NCBI RefSeq assembly: GCF_001715295.1
Contig: NZ_MDKB01000002.1
Location: 1,349,260 to 1,413,259, forward strand
Direction: 5' to 3'
DNA from: Streptomyces griseus
GTDB lineage: Bacteria > Actinomycetota > Actinomycetes > Streptomycetales > Streptomycetaceae
Length of the DNA stretch: 64,000 nucleotides
Shown: in pieces, positions 42,956 to 52,255 of the stretch
How positions within the stretch are numbered: the first letter of the stretch is position 1
Layout: each line of letters begins with the position of its first letter
Position numbers and translations under genes: made by a program
The notes under the pieces: model-generated
Seen by the model: only the letters and a program-made list of their open reading frames with translations
The model's database searches: none
What the model was told of the DNA's origin: nothing

Positions 42956-43148
42956 ACCCGTTGCTCCCCCACTCCGACCGGCCGGGCCCCTGCGGCCCGC
43001 GAGCCCGCTGCCGCGATCCGGCACGCCCGGAATGACCGACGAGGAACAGGCCCGGCCGGTTCCGTACCCTTCCCACGCGATCACATGCGCCGACGTGCGA
43101 GCGCGCGGAGGGACCGGAACCGGCCGGGGACACGGCGGGGCGGCGCGG

Positions 43149-44558
43149 TCAGGTGAGGGCGCGGCCGATCAGATAGACCGCGGGGGCCGCGGCGGTGAGC
43201 GGCAGGGCCACACCGGCCGTCATGTGCACGAACCGGGAGGGGTAGTCGTAGCTCGCCACCCGCAGGCCGATCAGGGCGCAGCCACCGGCCGCGAAGCCGA
43301 GCAGAGCGGCCTGCGCACCGAAGTCCGTGAACCCGCCGAGGAGGGCGCCGGCCGCCGCGGGGGCGAGCAGCGCCACGACCACCGAGACGGGCCCCGGAAG
43401 CGGCAGGGCCCGGACCACCACGGCCGCGGCGACCGCGATCCCTCCGACCGTGACCGCGTCCGGTACGGCGGCCAGGTGCCCGGCGGCCAGCACGGCGAGC
43501 GCGGCCGAGGCGACGGTGGCCGTCAGGCCGTACATCCGTTCGTCGGCCCCGGCGTGGCTGCGCAGCTGGAGCACGAGGGTGAGCAGCACCCAGACGCCCA
43601 GCGTGCCGAGGAGGGCCGCAGGCGCGTCGTCGCGGCCCGCCACGAGCAGGACGACGTCGGCGACGAGACCGCCCGCGAAGGCGAGAGCGATGCCCTGCCT
43701 GGCCGGCCACATGCCGTTGAGCCGGAACCAGCCGGCCGCCGTCACGGCCTGGAGCAGGACCAGCGGCACGAGCAGCGCGTACGGGCCGATCGCCGCACCG
43801 AGCGCGAGGAGGAGGCCGAGGCCGGCCGTGAGGGCGGCGGGTTGCATCCCGGGCGCGATGATCGGTGAACGCCCTTCGGCGCGGGCGCGCTGGGCGTCGG
43901 TGATCCTGCTGTTCCCGAGGGTGGTGGGAGCGCTGTACCCCGGGTCGTCCCCGGTCGGTACCGTCCCCGTCCCGGCGCCGGCGTGGGCTTCCGGTGCGGG
44001 CGGGGTGACCGGTGCTTCCGGCGGCAGCGGGTAGGCGGCCGGGGCCCCGCCCCGCACGGCTGCGGGATGCGGGGCCGGGTCGTACGCGGCGTCCTGGGGC
44101 CGCGGCTCGGGCTGGTGGTACGGCTGCGGCTCCTCCACCGGCCGGTAGGCGGCCTGCGGGGCCTGCGGGGCCTGCGGCTGGATCGTCGGCTGGTACTGGG
44201 TGTCCCAGGTCTGCCCCTGCCACGTCTGGGACGCGCCCTGATCCGCGGCGCCGTGGACGTCGTTCCCGGCGTGGCCCTGCCAGGGGTGCCCGGCGGGCTC
44301 CTGCGGTGCCTGCCCCGGCGGCCGGCCGTCCTGGCCGGAGGGGTGCGCGTACGGGGCCGCGTAGGCGTCCTGGGAGGGCACGGGCGGAGCACCGTACGCG
44401 CCCTGCTGTCCCTGCTGCGGGTACGGCTGTCCCTGCTGGGCGTACCCCTGCCCCTGCGGGTACCGGTCGTACCGCGGGTCGTACCGCGGGTACGGCTGTT
44501 CCTGCTGGTCGTGTCCCGGGTCGTGCGGATACGGATACTGCTGATCGCTGTCGCTCAT
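43149..44558 (-). CDS. Membrane protein with long Gln/Pro/Tyr-rich N-terminus
   Basis: A 469-residue protein in two parts. Residues 1-~240 are a low-complexity cytoplasmic region rich in Gln, Pro, Tyr and Gly (QQYPYPHDPGHDQQ, QPYPQQGQQGAYG). Residues ~250-469 hold about eight to nine hydrophobic helices. No transporter or enzyme motif is visible. It starts 10 bp after the MoaD-like gene's stop, so the two are co-transcribed. Function unknown. Confidence 0.85.
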   Translation of the reverse strand: MSDSDQQYPYPHDPGHDQQEQPYPRYDPRYDRYPQGQGYAQQGQPYPQQGQQGAYGAPPVPSQDAYAAPYAHPSGQDGRPPGQAPQEPAGHPWQGHAGNDVHGAADQGASQTWQGQTWDTQYQPTIQPQAPQAPQAAYRPVEEPQPYHQPEPRPQDAAYDPAPHPAAVRGGAPAAYPLPPEAPVTPPAPEAHAGAGTGTVPTGDDPGYSAPTTLGNSRITDAQRARAEGRSPIIAPGMQPAALTAGLGLLLALGAAIGPYALLVPLVLLQAVTAAGWFRLNGMWPARQGIALAFAGGLVADVVLLVAGRDDAPAALLGTLGVWVLLTLVLQLRSHAGADERMYGLTATVASAALAVLAAGHLAAVPDAVTVGGIAVAAAVVVRALPLPGPVSVVVALLAPAAAGALLGGFTDFGAQAALLGFAAGGCALIGLRVASYDYPSRFVHMTAGVALPLTAAAPAVYLIGRALT

Positions 44559-44568
44559 GGTCTGCGGT

Positions 44569-44823
44569 TCACCCTCCTGCGAACGGCGGGAGCACCTCGA
44601 CCGTGCCGCCCTCGGCAAGCCGTACGGTCTCATGCCCGCGCGTCCCCACGGGGTTCCCGTCGATCAGGAACGAGCAGCGGAGCAGGACGCGTGCCAGCTC
44701 ACCGGGGTGCCGTTCGCGCATCCCGTCGAGCGCCTCGGCCAGCGTCTGCGCCGCGTACGGCTCCTCGGCGGTCCCTGCGGCGGCCTTGGCCGCGGCCCAG
44801 TAGCGGATCGTCCCCGCTGCCAT
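44569..44823 (-). CDS. MoaD/ThiS-family sulfur carrier
   Basis: An 84-residue beta-grasp protein ending in the diagnostic GlyGly (…LPPFAGG), the C-terminus that is thiocarboxylated. GTIRYWAAAKAAAG at the N-terminus and the helix LAEALDGMRERH are typical. It may serve molybdopterin or another sulfur-transfer pathway; no partner adenylyltransferase is adjacent. The start at ATG 44823 has AAGGAAAGGGG upstream. Confidence 0.9.
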   Translation of the reverse strand: MAAGTIRYWAAAKAAAGTAEEPYAAQTLAEALDGMRERHPGELARVLLRCSFLIDGNPVGTRGHETVRLAEGGTVEVLPPFAGG

Positions 44824-44864
44824 GGCGGCACCCCTTTCCTTGTACGTCAGCTGTCCATCATGAA

Positions 44865-45770
44865 TCACGCCGGCGCCGCCCAGTGGGCGATACGCGTGAG
44901 CAAGGCCTCGTCCGCCGCGTTCTCGGCGTGCCCCATCCCCCGCTCGATCCAGAGCTCCGCGCGTCCCCCGGCGGCGGCGGCCAGCATCCGGGGATGGTCC
45001 AGGGGGAAGTACGGGTCCCGGTCGCCGTGCACGATCAGCAGGGGAGCCGTGATCAGCGGAACCGCCTCGGCCGGGGAGAGCGGGACCGGGTCCCAGTCCT
45101 CCCGGTGGATCCTGGTGCGGAAGCCGTAGCGGCCGACGAACCGGCCGGCGGGGCGGGTGACCACCCAGTGCAGGCGCCGCATGGGGGCCGTGCCCCGGTA
45201 GTACCAGCGGGCGGGAGCGCTCACCGCGACCACCGCGTCCGTATGCGCCCCCAAGCGCTCCCGATGCGCCGCTACGCGCCCGACCACCCGTTCGGCCCCC
45301 GGGAGAGAGTCCGTTCCGGCGGCCCCGGGCGCCGCGTACAGCGCGGCGTGCCGCAGCACCACGGAGCCGCCCATGGAGAAGCCGGCCGTGACGACGCGCC
45401 GGTGCCCCAGCGAGCGCGCCCAGGCGACCGCCGCGGCCAGATCCAGCACCTCGCGATCACCCACGGTCGACCGGCCACCCGACCTCCCGTGCCCCCGGAA
45501 GGAGAACGTGATCACGGCCGCACGCCGGGCGAACACCTTCGCGGCCCGCCGCACGGCAGGCCGGTCGACGGCGCCGGTGAAGCCGTGGGCGAGGACCACG
45601 GCCGTCCGGCCGGCCGCGCCGCCGTCCCCGGGCGCGGAACCCGCCGTACACGGGGTGTACACCGCCTCGATACGGACGCCGTCACCGGTCAGCAATGTGG
45701 TGCGGCGAGGGCCCGGCGTGATCGAGGGAACAGAAGAACTCGGGAAACGACCCTCGGACACAGAACTCAT
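44865..45770 (-). CDS. Alpha/beta hydrolase
   Basis: A 301-residue hydrolase. Motifs are VVLAHGFTGAVDR (oxyanion), FRGHGRSGG, the nucleophile elbow AGFSMGGSVVL (Ser about residue 143), the acid in LIVHGDRDPYFP and the His in MGHAENAADE. There is no signal peptide. It may form an operon with the MoaD-like and membrane genes (40-bp gap). It is divergent from glnR. The substrate is unknown. Confidence 0.9.
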   Translation of the reverse strand: MSSVSEGRFPSSSVPSITPGPRRTTLLTGDGVRIEAVYTPCTAGSAPGDGGAAGRTAVVLAHGFTGAVDRPAVRRAAKVFARRAAVITFSFRGHGRSGGRSTVGDREVLDLAAAVAWARSLGHRRVVTAGFSMGGSVVLRHAALYAAPGAAGTDSLPGAERVVGRVAAHRERLGAHTDAVVAVSAPARWYYRGTAPMRRLHWVVTRPAGRFVGRYGFRTRIHREDWDPVPLSPAEAVPLITAPLLIVHGDRDPYFPLDHPRMLAAAAGGRAELWIERGMGHAENAADEALLTRIAHWAAPA

Positions 45771-45792
45771 GTGGGCTATTCTGCTGCGAAGA

Positions 45793-45824
45793 GGATCCGG
45801 GCAATGCAGCCCCCGGGTCCTTTT
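45793..45824 (+). terminator. Hairpin plus T tract in the glnR leader
   Basis: GGATCCGGG pairs with CCCGGGTCC (one G-T wobble) around a 10-nt loop and is followed directly by TTTT. A T-tailed hairpin is rare in this genome. It lies between divergent genes on the glnR strand, so it could act as an attenuator or end a short leader RNA. Confidence 0.5.
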
Positions 45825-46018
45825 GTGCTTTCCGAGTGGTGTTACGGAGACGTTTCAGCAACCTCAGCGGTCCTTGGACGGAGGGGCCGCAGCAGAAAAG
45901 CCGTAGGCAGGTCGCCCCAGGGCGAACGGCCGTACGGGAGTACGAAGCAGTGCCGCATACTCCCCCGGGTCCGACCCGGGAGTGCCCCTCTCGCAGGGAA
46001 ACGAGGAGGACCGACGTA

Positions 46019-46075
46019 ATGGGCGAGCGAACCGTGCACGATCGACCGACGACCCAGGCAGGTGGGCGGCGATGA
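46019..46075 (+). CDS. 18-residue upstream ORF coupled to glnR
   Basis: The ATG at 46019 has the only strong Shine-Dalgarno in the region (GAGGAGG, 46003-46009). The ORF encodes [18 protein letters not shown] and its TGA overlaps the glnR ATG (ATGA at 46072-46075). Ribosomes ending here could re-initiate on glnR. Confidence 0.5.
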   Translation: MGERTVHDRPTTQAGGRR

Positions 46076-46875
46076 GTTCACTGCTGCTTCTGACGAATGC
46101 CCTTCAACCGTCGACGGAGGTGCTCCCCGCCCTCGGCCTCCTGCTCCACAGCGTGCGGGTGGCTCCCGCCGAGGGACCCGCGCTCGTCGACACCCCGGGT
46201 GCCGACGTCATTCTCGTCGACGGCCGGCGCGACCTCCCCCAGGTGCGGTCGCTGTGCCAGCTGCTGCGGTCCACCGGACCGGGCTGTCCGCTGATCCTCG
46301 TGGTCACGGAGGGCGGTCTCGCGGCCGTCACCGCCGACTGGGGCATCGACGACGTCCTGCTGGACACGGCGGGCCCCGCCGAGGTCGAGGCCCGGCTGCG
46401 GCTGGCGACCGGCCGCCGGCAGATCACCGCCGACGACTCCCCCATGGAGATCCGCAACGGTGACCTCTCCGTGGACGAGGCGACGTACAGCGCCAAACTG
46501 AAGGGCCGGGTCCTGGACCTCACCTTCAAGGAGTTCGAGCTCCTGAAGTACCTCGCCCAGCACCCCGGCCGGGTCTTCACCCGCGCCCAGCTGCTGCAGG
46601 AGGTGTGGGGCTACGACTACTTCGGCGGTACGCGCACGGTCGACGTCCACGTCCGGCGGCTGCGCGCCAAGCTCGGCCCCGAGCACGAGTCGCTGATCGG
46701 CACCGTCCGCAACGTCGGCTACCGCTTCGTCACCCCCGAGAAGGGGGAGCGCGCGGCCGACGAGGGCAGGGCCGAGGCGGCCCCGGGGACGGGCGCGGGA
46801 GCAGTTCCCCGTACGGAGCAGTCCGCGGAGGACGAGATCGTGGAAGAAGCCCCGGCACGACCCGCCAAGAGGTAG
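46072..46875 (+). CDS. glnR: Nitrogen regulator GlnR
   Basis: A 267-residue orphan OmpR-type regulator. The N-terminal receiver-like domain begins [20 protein letters not shown] and keeps D50, but lacks the usual acidic pocket residues. This fits GlnR, which dimerises without phosphorylation. The C-terminal winged helix has [20 protein letters not shown] and [18 protein letters not shown], followed by a disordered acidic tail from ~225. It activates ammonium uptake and glutamine synthetase genes under nitrogen limitation. The start is fixed by homology; initiation may depend on the overlapping upstream ORF. Confidence 0.93.
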   Translation: MSSLLLLTNALQPSTEVLPALGLLLHSVRVAPAEGPALVDTPGADVILVDGRRDLPQVRSLCQLLRSTGPGCPLILVVTEGGLAAVTADWGIDDVLLDTAGPAEVEARLRLATGRRQITADDSPMEIRNGDLSVDEATYSAKLKGRVLDLTFKEFELLKYLAQHPGRVFTRAQLLQEVWGYDYFGGTRTVDVHVRRLRAKLGPEHESLIGTVRNVGYRFVTPEKGERAADEGRAEAAPGTGAGAVPRTEQSAEDEIVEEAPARPAKR

Positions 46876-46899
46876 GTCGATCCGCGTAGACTGCCGCGC

Positions 46900-47943
46900 G
46901 TGGCCAAGGTGACGCGGGACGATGTGGCGAGACTGGCGGGGACCTCGACAGCGGTCGTCAGCTACGTCATCAACAACGGACCCCGGCCGGTCGCCCCGGC
47001 CACGCGCGAGCGGGTGCTCGCCGCGATCAAGGAACTGGGGTACCGGCCCGACCGGGTCGCCCAGGCGATGGCCTCGCGGCGCACCGACCTCATAGGGATG
47101 ATCGTGCCGGACGCGCGGCAGCCCTTCTTCGCGGAGATGGCGCACGCGGTCGAACAGGCCGCCGCCGAGCGCGGGAAAATGGTGCTCGTCGGCAATTCCG
47201 ATTACCGCGACGAGCGCGAGGTCCACTATCTGCGCGCCTTTCTCGGCATGCGCGTCTCCGGGCTGATCCTGGTCAGCCAGGGCCCCAGCGAACGGGCCGC
47301 GGCCGAGATCGAGGCCTGGGACGCCCGCGTCGTCCTGCTGCACGAGCGCCCGGAGGCCATCGACGACGTCGCGGTCGTCACGGACGACGTCGGCGGCGCC
47401 CAGCTCGCCACCCGCCACCTGCTGGAGCACGGCAACGACTACGTCGCCTGCCTCGGCGGTACGGAGTCGACGCCGGTGGTCGGTGACCCGGTCGCCGACC
47501 ACATCGAGGGCTGGCGCCGCGCCATGCAGGAAGCCGGGCTGACGACGGAGGGGCGGCTCTTCCACGCCCCGTACAACCGTTACGACGCCTACCGCGTGGC
47601 CCTGGGGCTGCTGGCGGGACCCGACAGGCCCCCGGCGATCTTCTGCTCGACCGACGACCAGGCCATCGGGGTGCTGCGGGCGGCGCGCGAACTGCGGATC
47701 GACGTGCCCGGGGAACTCGCGGTCGCCGGATTCGACGACGTGAAGGAGGCGGGTCTGACCGATCCGCCCCTGACGACGGTCTTCTCGGACCGCCCGGCCA
47801 TGGCACGGGCCGCCGTCGACCTCGTCCTGGACGACTCGCTGCGGGTCTCGGGATCACGGCGCGAGCGCCTGAAGCAGTTCCCGTCCGCGCTGGTGGTGCG
47901 GCGGTCGTGCGGTTGCGGGGAGCCGCCGGCCACCGCCCGCTGA
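46900..47943 (+). CDS. LacI-family transcriptional regulator
   Basis: A 347-residue regulator. The HTH and hinge (residues 1-60: [40 protein letters not shown]) precede a periplasmic-binding-like core ([66 protein letters not shown]). The C-terminus ends with a Cys-containing [12 protein letters not shown] sugar-type effector is likely but unknown. GTG start, 24 nt after glnR. Its TGA stop is the first three bases of repeat copy C. Confidence 0.92.
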   Translation: MAKVTRDDVARLAGTSTAVVSYVINNGPRPVAPATRERVLAAIKELGYRPDRVAQAMASRRTDLIGMIVPDARQPFFAEMAHAVEQAAAERGKMVLVGNSDYRDEREVHYLRAFLGMRVSGLILVSQGPSERAAAEIEAWDARVVLLHERPEAIDDVAVVTDDVGGAQLATRHLLEHGNDYVACLGGTESTPVVGDPVADHIEGWRRAMQEAGLTTEGRLFHAPYNRYDAYRVALGLLAGPDRPPAIFCSTDDQAIGVLRAARELRIDVPGELAVAGFDDVKEAGLTDPPLTTVFSDRPAMARAAVDLVLDDSLRVSGSRRERLKQFPSALVVRRSCGCGEPPATAR

Positions 47944-48090
47944 GGGGTGTCCCGCACGTCCCGGTGGATCGGCGCGCGGCGTCGGATGCGGTGCATCGCA
48001 CGACGGGGAGACGTCCGCGTACCGGATGTACGGGGACGTCCCGGCGACGCGGCGAGGCGCCGCAGCTGCCTCGCGCGCCCGCCGTGCGGG
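47941..48090. repeat. Dispersed intergenic element, copy C
   Basis: The third copy of the family. It begins TGAGGGGTGTCCCGCAC with the LacI stop codon as its first three bases and keeps the interior blocks GGATCGGCGCGCGGCGTCGG and CGGATGTACGGGGACGT. The right end pairs only over GTGCGGG and is replaced by a palindrome (48084-48107). Confidence 0.72.
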
Positions 48091-48107
48091 GCGGGCCCGC
48101 CCCGCAC
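48084..48107. terminator. Perfect 24-bp GC palindrome at the right end of copy C
   Basis: GTGCGGGGCGGG is followed by its exact complement, centred on GGGCCC. It may terminate glnR-LacI transcription ahead of the protease gene. Confidence 0.5.
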
Positions 48108-48134
48108 GGCGACGGCGGGCTCCCCGGATCCGGC

Positions 48135-48194
48135 GTCCACGGTTCTGCCGGGCTTTTCAGGACCGTCCACGGTTCTGCCCGGCTTCTCAGGACG
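48135..48194 (+). repeat. 30-bp tandem repeat upstream of the HtrA-like gene
   Basis: GTCCACGGTTCTGCC-type units at 48135-48164 and 48165-48194, nearly identical. They end 41 bp before the start codon and overlap the presumed promoter. Confidence 0.7.
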
Positions 48195-48235
48195 CACTCA
48201 GGCTGCTCTCATGTTCGCTGGCCACTCTCGTAGAC

Positions 48236-49288
48236 ATGACAGACAGCCACCGCCCGAGCGGCGAGTTCCCGACATACCCGGCGTACCCCCCGTACGGCAA
48301 CGGTGAGGCGGCCTACCCGCCGCCGCCCGCCTACGGCCCCGGCCCGCAGCAGCACTCGGCGGTACCCGGCGCTCCCGCCCCGCACGCCCCGGCACCGGAG
48401 CGCCGCGTCAAGCGGCCCTTCGCCCTGCTGGCCGCGGTGGCGATCGCCGCGGCGGCGGTGGGCGGCGGCACCGCCACCCTCATCGGCGAGCTCGCCGGAG
48501 GCGGACCGGGCACCACCACCTCCGCCGGCGCCGTCCGCGGCACCACGGTCTCGCAGAGCAGCGCGGGCACCGTGTCCGGGGTGGCGGCAGCCGTGTCGCC
48601 GGCCATCGTCGAGATCAGCGCGGCCTCCTCGTCGGGCGACGCCACCGGCTCCGGTGTCGTCATCACCTCGGACGGCGAGATCGTCACCAACAACCACGTC
48701 ATCTCCGGCGCCTCCCAGATCAAGGTCACCCTGAGCACCGGCAGGTCGTACACCGCCGACGTCGTCGGCACCGACCCGGCCAAGGACCTGGCGCTCGTCA
48801 AGCTCCAGGGCGCGAGCGGGCTCAAGACCGCGACCCTGGGCGACTCCTCGTCGGTCGCGGTCGGCGACCAGGTCGTGGCGATCGGCTCCCCCGAGGGCCT
48901 CACCGGCACGGTCACCAGCGGCATCGTCTCCGCGCTGGACCGCGACGTCACGGTCGCCAAGGACGACCAGCAGAACCGCCAGCAGCAACAGGGCGGCACG
49001 AACTGGCCGTTCGAGTTCGGCGGACAGCAGTTCAACGGCGACACGGGGACGTCCCGGACGACGTACAAGGCCATCCAGACGGACGCCTCCCTCAACCCCG
49101 GCAACTCCGGTGGCGCGCTCATCAACATGAACGGCCAGATCATCGGTATCAACTCCGCCATGTACTCGCCCAGTTCGGCTGGCTCCTCCGACAGCTCGGC
49201 GGCGGGCAGCGTCGGTCTCGGCTTCGCCATCCCGGTCGACACCGTCAAGGCCGACCTGTCCGCCCTGCGCGCCGGCGACGGATCCTGA
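48236..49288 (+). CDS. Membrane-anchored HtrA-like serine protease without PDZ domain
   Basis: A 350-residue trypsin-like protease. The cytoplasmic N-terminus (~1-60) is Pro/Tyr/Gly-rich, and a single TM (~61-83) places the catalytic domain (~110-345) outside. The triad is H154 (TNNHVISG), D184 (KDLALVKL) and S291 (NPGNSGGAL). A Gln-rich insertion ([10 protein letters not shown], ~245-254) lies in a surface loop. HtrA relatives normally carry a C-terminal PDZ; here the chain stops right after the protease fold. An envelope quality-control role is inferred. It precedes a two-component system. Confidence 0.92.
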   Translation: MTDSHRPSGEFPTYPAYPPYGNGEAAYPPPPAYGPGPQQHSAVPGAPAPHAPAPERRVKRPFALLAAVAIAAAAVGGGTATLIGELAGGGPGTTTSAGAVRGTTVSQSSAGTVSGVAAAVSPAIVEISAASSSGDATGSGVVITSDGEIVTNNHVISGASQIKVTLSTGRSYTADVVGTDPAKDLALVKLQGASGLKTATLGDSSSVAVGDQVVAIGSPEGLTGTVTSGIVSALDRDVTVAKDDQQNRQQQQGGTNWPFEFGGQQFNGDTGTSRTTYKAIQTDASLNPGNSGGALINMNGQIIGINSAMYSPSSAGSSDSSAAGSVGLGFAIPVDTVKADLSALRAGDGS

Positions 49289-49361
49289 CCGGGAGGCTCC
49301 GACGGACACCGGCACCGGCCCGCCCGCCCCGCATCCGCGCCGGCCACAGGAACGGCCGCCC

Positions 49362-49397
49362 GGCCCCCGGCCCCCGGCCCCCGGCCCCCGGCTCCCG
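49362..49397. repeat. GGCCCCC heptamer repeat
   Basis: About five head-to-tail GGCCCCC/GGCTCCC units in the gap before the response-regulator gene. A simple-sequence tract. Confidence 0.6.
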
Positions 49398-49533
49398 CCG
49401 CCCGCCACCGGGCCGAGGCCGGCACCACCGGCACCGGCCGGGCACGCCGTGCCGCGGGACGCCGTACGGCGGCCGTGCGAGGCTGAGGGAACAGCACGCC
49501 GCACCCGGACCGAAGGAAGAGGACGAAGAAGCG

Positions 49534-50265
49534 ATGAGCCCTGCCGAAGACGATCCCCAGCGCGTCCTGATCGTCGACGACGAGCCCGCCGTGCGCGAGG
49601 CCCTGCAGCGCAGCCTCGCCTTCGAGGGATACGGCACCGAGGTCGCCGTGGACGGCTACGACGCCCTCGCCAAGGCCGATGCGTACGCCCCCGACCTCAT
49701 CGTCCTGGACATCCAGATGCCCCGCATGGACGGCCTCACCGCCGCCCGGCGCATCAGGTCCACCGGCTCCACCACACCCATCCTGATGCTCACCGCCCGC
49801 GACACGGTGGGCGACCGGGTCACCGGGCTGGACGCGGGTGCCGACGACTACCTGGTCAAACCCTTCGAGCTGGACGAGCTCTTCGCCCGCATCCGGGCCC
49901 TGCTGCGCCGCAGCTCGTACGCGGGCCCGGCAGGCGGCGCGGCCCCGGACGAGGACGTCCTCTCCTTCGCCGACCTCCGCATGGACCTGAACACCCGCGA
50001 GGTCACCCGCGGCACCCGCCGGGTCGAACTGACCCGTACCGAGTTCACGCTGCTGGAGATGTTCCTCACCCACCCGCGGCAGGTGCTGACCCGTGAACAG
50101 ATCCTCAAGGCCGTCTGGGGTTTCGACTTCGAGCCCAGCTCCAACTCCCTGGACGTGTACGTGATGTACCTGCGCCGCAAGACCGAGGCCGGCGGCGAGC
50201 CACGCCTCGTCCACACCGTGCGGGGCGTCGGCTACGCCCTGCGGTCCGGCGGCGGTGAGGGGTGA
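49534..50265 (+). CDS. OmpR-family response regulator
   Basis: A 243-residue regulator. The receiver has DDEP at 15-18, acceptor D59 ([13 protein letters not shown]), T (MLTARD) and K ([16 protein letters not shown]) intact. The winged helix has [13 protein letters not shown] and [16 protein letters not shown]. The ATG at 49534 follows GAAGGAAGAGGA. Its stop overlaps the kinase start by GTGA. The stimulus is unknown; the adjacent HtrA-like protease suggests envelope stress. Confidence 0.94.
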   Translation: MSPAEDDPQRVLIVDDEPAVREALQRSLAFEGYGTEVAVDGYDALAKADAYAPDLIVLDIQMPRMDGLTAARRIRSTGSTTPILMLTARDTVGDRVTGLDAGADDYLVKPFELDELFARIRALLRRSSYAGPAGGAAPDEDVLSFADLRMDLNTREVTRGTRRVELTRTEFTLLEMFLTHPRQVLTREQILKAVWGFDFEPSSNSLDVYVMYLRRKTEAGGEPRLVHTVRGVGYALRSGGGEG

Positions 50266-51671
50266 GCGGTCCGGCCCACCGCCTGCGCGCGCTGCCGCTC
50301 CGGTCCCGCCTCGCGCTGCTCGTCACCGTGGCCGTGGCGGCGGCCGTCGCGGCGGTGGCCGCCGCCTGCTGGTTCGTGACGCGCGAGCAGCTGGAGCACC
50401 AGCTGGACGAGTCGCTGCGCAACTCCCGGACCGTGGACCGGTCCTACGTCTCCGACCTGCTGGCCAGCTGCCGCGGCACGGGGGGCGGCCCGGTGCAGTC
50501 ACCCGGCGCGTACTCCCTGCAGATCATCGACGCGGCCGGCACCGTCTGCGCCCGGCCGGGGACCCCGCGCATCGCGCCGACGGCCGAGGACCTGGCCGTG
50601 GCCGCCGGCAAACGCGCGGACGTGCTGCGCTCCGCGACCGCCGCCGACGGCAAGAAGATGCGGGTCTTCACCTACGGCGTGGAGCTGCGCCCCTCCCAGG
50701 AGGTCTACGCGGTGTCCGTGGCCCGGCCCGAGGCCGAGGTGACCCGCCCGCTCTCCACCCTCGCCTGGGTCCTCGTCCTCGTCTCGGGCATCGGGGTCGT
50801 CGGCGCCGGGGCGGCCGGGCTGTGGGTCGCCCGTACCGGCCTGCGCCCCGTGGACCGGCTGACCGAAGCGGTGGAGCACGTGGCCCGCACCGAGGACCTC
50901 ACCGTCCGCATCCCGGTCGAGGGGGAGGACGAGATCGCCCGGCTCTCCCGCTCCTTCAACTCCATGACGAGTTCCCTCGCCACCTCCCGCGACCGTCAGT
51001 CCCAGCTCATCGCGGACGCCGGGCACGAGCTGCGCACCCCGCTCACCTCGCTCCGCACGAACATCGAACTGCTCGCCCGCAGCGACGACACGGGCCGGGC
51101 CATCCCACCCGACGACCGCAGGGCCCTGATGGTCTCCGTCAAGGCCCAGATGACGGAGCTCGCGGCGCTCATCGGCGACCTCCAGGAGCTCTCCCGCCCC
51201 GACGCCGCCCAGCCGGGCCCGCTCCAGGTGGTCGCCCTGCACGACATCACCCGCACCGCACTGCGGCGGGCCCGGCTGCGCGGGCCCGAGCTGACCGTCA
51301 CCGCCGACCTGGCCCCCTGGTACGTACGGGCCGAACCGGCGGCGCTGGAGCGGGCGGTCGTCAACGTCCTGGACAACGCGGTGAAGTTCAGCCCGCCCGG
51401 CGGGACGATCGACGTCGTACTGCACCGGGGCGAGCTGACCGTGCGCGACCACGGCCCCGGTATCCCCGCCGAGGATCTCCCGCACGTCTTCGAACGCTTC
51501 TGGCGCTCCCCGTCGGCCCGCCAGCTCCCCGGCTCCGGCCTGGGCCTGTCCATCGTGGCCCGTACGGTCCAGCAGGCGGGCGGGGAGATCACCCTGCACC
51601 CGGCGGACGGGGAGGGCACGGTGGCCACGATCCGGCTGCCGGGGGCACCGACGCCGCCGCCGGGGGTGTGA
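50262..51671 (+). CDS. Sensor histidine kinase
   Basis: A 469-residue membrane kinase. Two TM helices (~16-38 and ~166-190) flank an extracellular sensor of ~125 residues that contains two Cys (LLASCRG and TVCARPG, perhaps a disulfide). HAMP (~191-243) is followed by HisKA with H255 ([14 protein letters not shown]) and an ATPase domain with [21 protein letters not shown] and [14 protein letters not shown] start. Its last 82 bp, including the stop, are duplicated at 52840-52921. Confidence 0.94.
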   Translation: MSGPAHRLRALPLRSRLALLVTVAVAAAVAAVAAACWFVTREQLEHQLDESLRNSRTVDRSYVSDLLASCRGTGGGPVQSPGAYSLQIIDAAGTVCARPGTPRIAPTAEDLAVAAGKRADVLRSATAADGKKMRVFTYGVELRPSQEVYAVSVARPEAEVTRPLSTLAWVLVLVSGIGVVGAGAAGLWVARTGLRPVDRLTEAVEHVARTEDLTVRIPVEGEDEIARLSRSFNSMTSSLATSRDRQSQLIADAGHELRTPLTSLRTNIELLARSDDTGRAIPPDDRRALMVSVKAQMTELAALIGDLQELSRPDAAQPGPLQVVALHDITRTALRRARLRGPELTVTADLAPWYVRAEPAALERAVVNVLDNAVKFSPPGGTIDVVLHRGELTVRDHGPGIPAEDLPHVFERFWRSPSARQLPGSGLGLSIVARTVQQAGGEITLHPADGEGTVATIRLPGAPTPPPGV

Positions 51672-51672
51672 G
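51591..51672 (+). repeat. Left copy of an 82-bp direct repeat (kinase 3' end)
   Basis: Matches 52840-52921 with two mismatches. It comprises the last codons and stop of the kinase gene. Together the copies bracket the PIN/HTH toxin-antitoxin pair. Confidence 0.85.
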
Positions 51673-51681
51673 GGCGGGGGT

Positions 51682-52224
51682 TCAGAGCCGGCGACGGAAT
51701 TCTGCGGCGAACTGCGGGGCACCGCCGGCATCCAGCCTGTCCAGCAGCCCGTGCAGGTCGCGCGGCTCGCGCCGGTAACCGCTGACCTGTGCCCTCAGGA
51801 CGCGGTTCACCTCCGCCGGCGCGAGATCGAGCAGATCCAGCAGGAAGTCGTCGGGACGCAGCACCTCGATCTCGTAGGGGTCTGCGGCCTCGGCCGGAAA
51901 GTCCTTGACGTTGAGTGTGACGACGGCGTGGGCCTGGCCGCGCACCGCCGCCGCCAGGACGTGCCGGTCCTTGGGATCGTTGGCCATCGCGGGCACGAGC
52001 GCCGCATAGCCCGTCACCAGGCTCTCCGGAAAGGTGTCCGCCATGGCGACGACGAGATGCTTGGCCTTGACGTCCCCGATCCGTTCGCCGACGTTCCTCG
52101 TCAGCTCGGCCAGGATGTCAGGTGACCAGAGCGGCTCGTAGAGCTCCGTCTCGGCAAGACGCAGGAGCGTGTCCCGTAAGTAGTTCGGAAAGAGGACACA
52201 GGTGTCCAGGACTACGCGCTGCAC
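51682..52224 (-). CDS. PIN-domain toxin (VapC-like RNase)
   Basis: A 180-residue PIN nuclease. Acidic metal ligands are visible: D7 (VVLDTCVLFP), E in LAELTRNVGE, D in NDPKDRHVLAAAV and D in VVTLNVKDFP. It is somewhat longer than a minimal VapC, with a C-terminal helical extension. It would cleave RNA when free of its antitoxin. It lies 31 bp downstream of the HTH antitoxin gene and within the 82-bp repeats. Confidence 0.85.
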   Translation of the reverse strand: MQRVVLDTCVLFPNYLRDTLLRLAETELYEPLWSPDILAELTRNVGERIGDVKAKHLVVAMADTFPESLVTGYAALVPAMANDPKDRHVLAAAVRGQAHAVVTLNVKDFPAEAADPYEIEVLRPDDFLLDLLDLAPAEVNRVLRAQVSGYRREPRDLHGLLDRLDAGGAPQFAAEFRRRL

Positions 52225-52255
52225 ATCACTCCAGGCGACTCAGCCGATCCGGCGT

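Noticed and set aside
45841..45856. GTTAC-n6-GTTTC in the glnR leader as a GlnR box
   Set aside because: The second half-site should be GAAAC; two of its five bases disagree, and no further half-sites follow in register.
45804..46019. 71-codon ORF in the glnR leader as an independent protein gene
   Set aside because: It runs through the hairpin, has a weak Shine-Dalgarno and an unremarkable composition. It is kept only as part of the coupling hypothesis.
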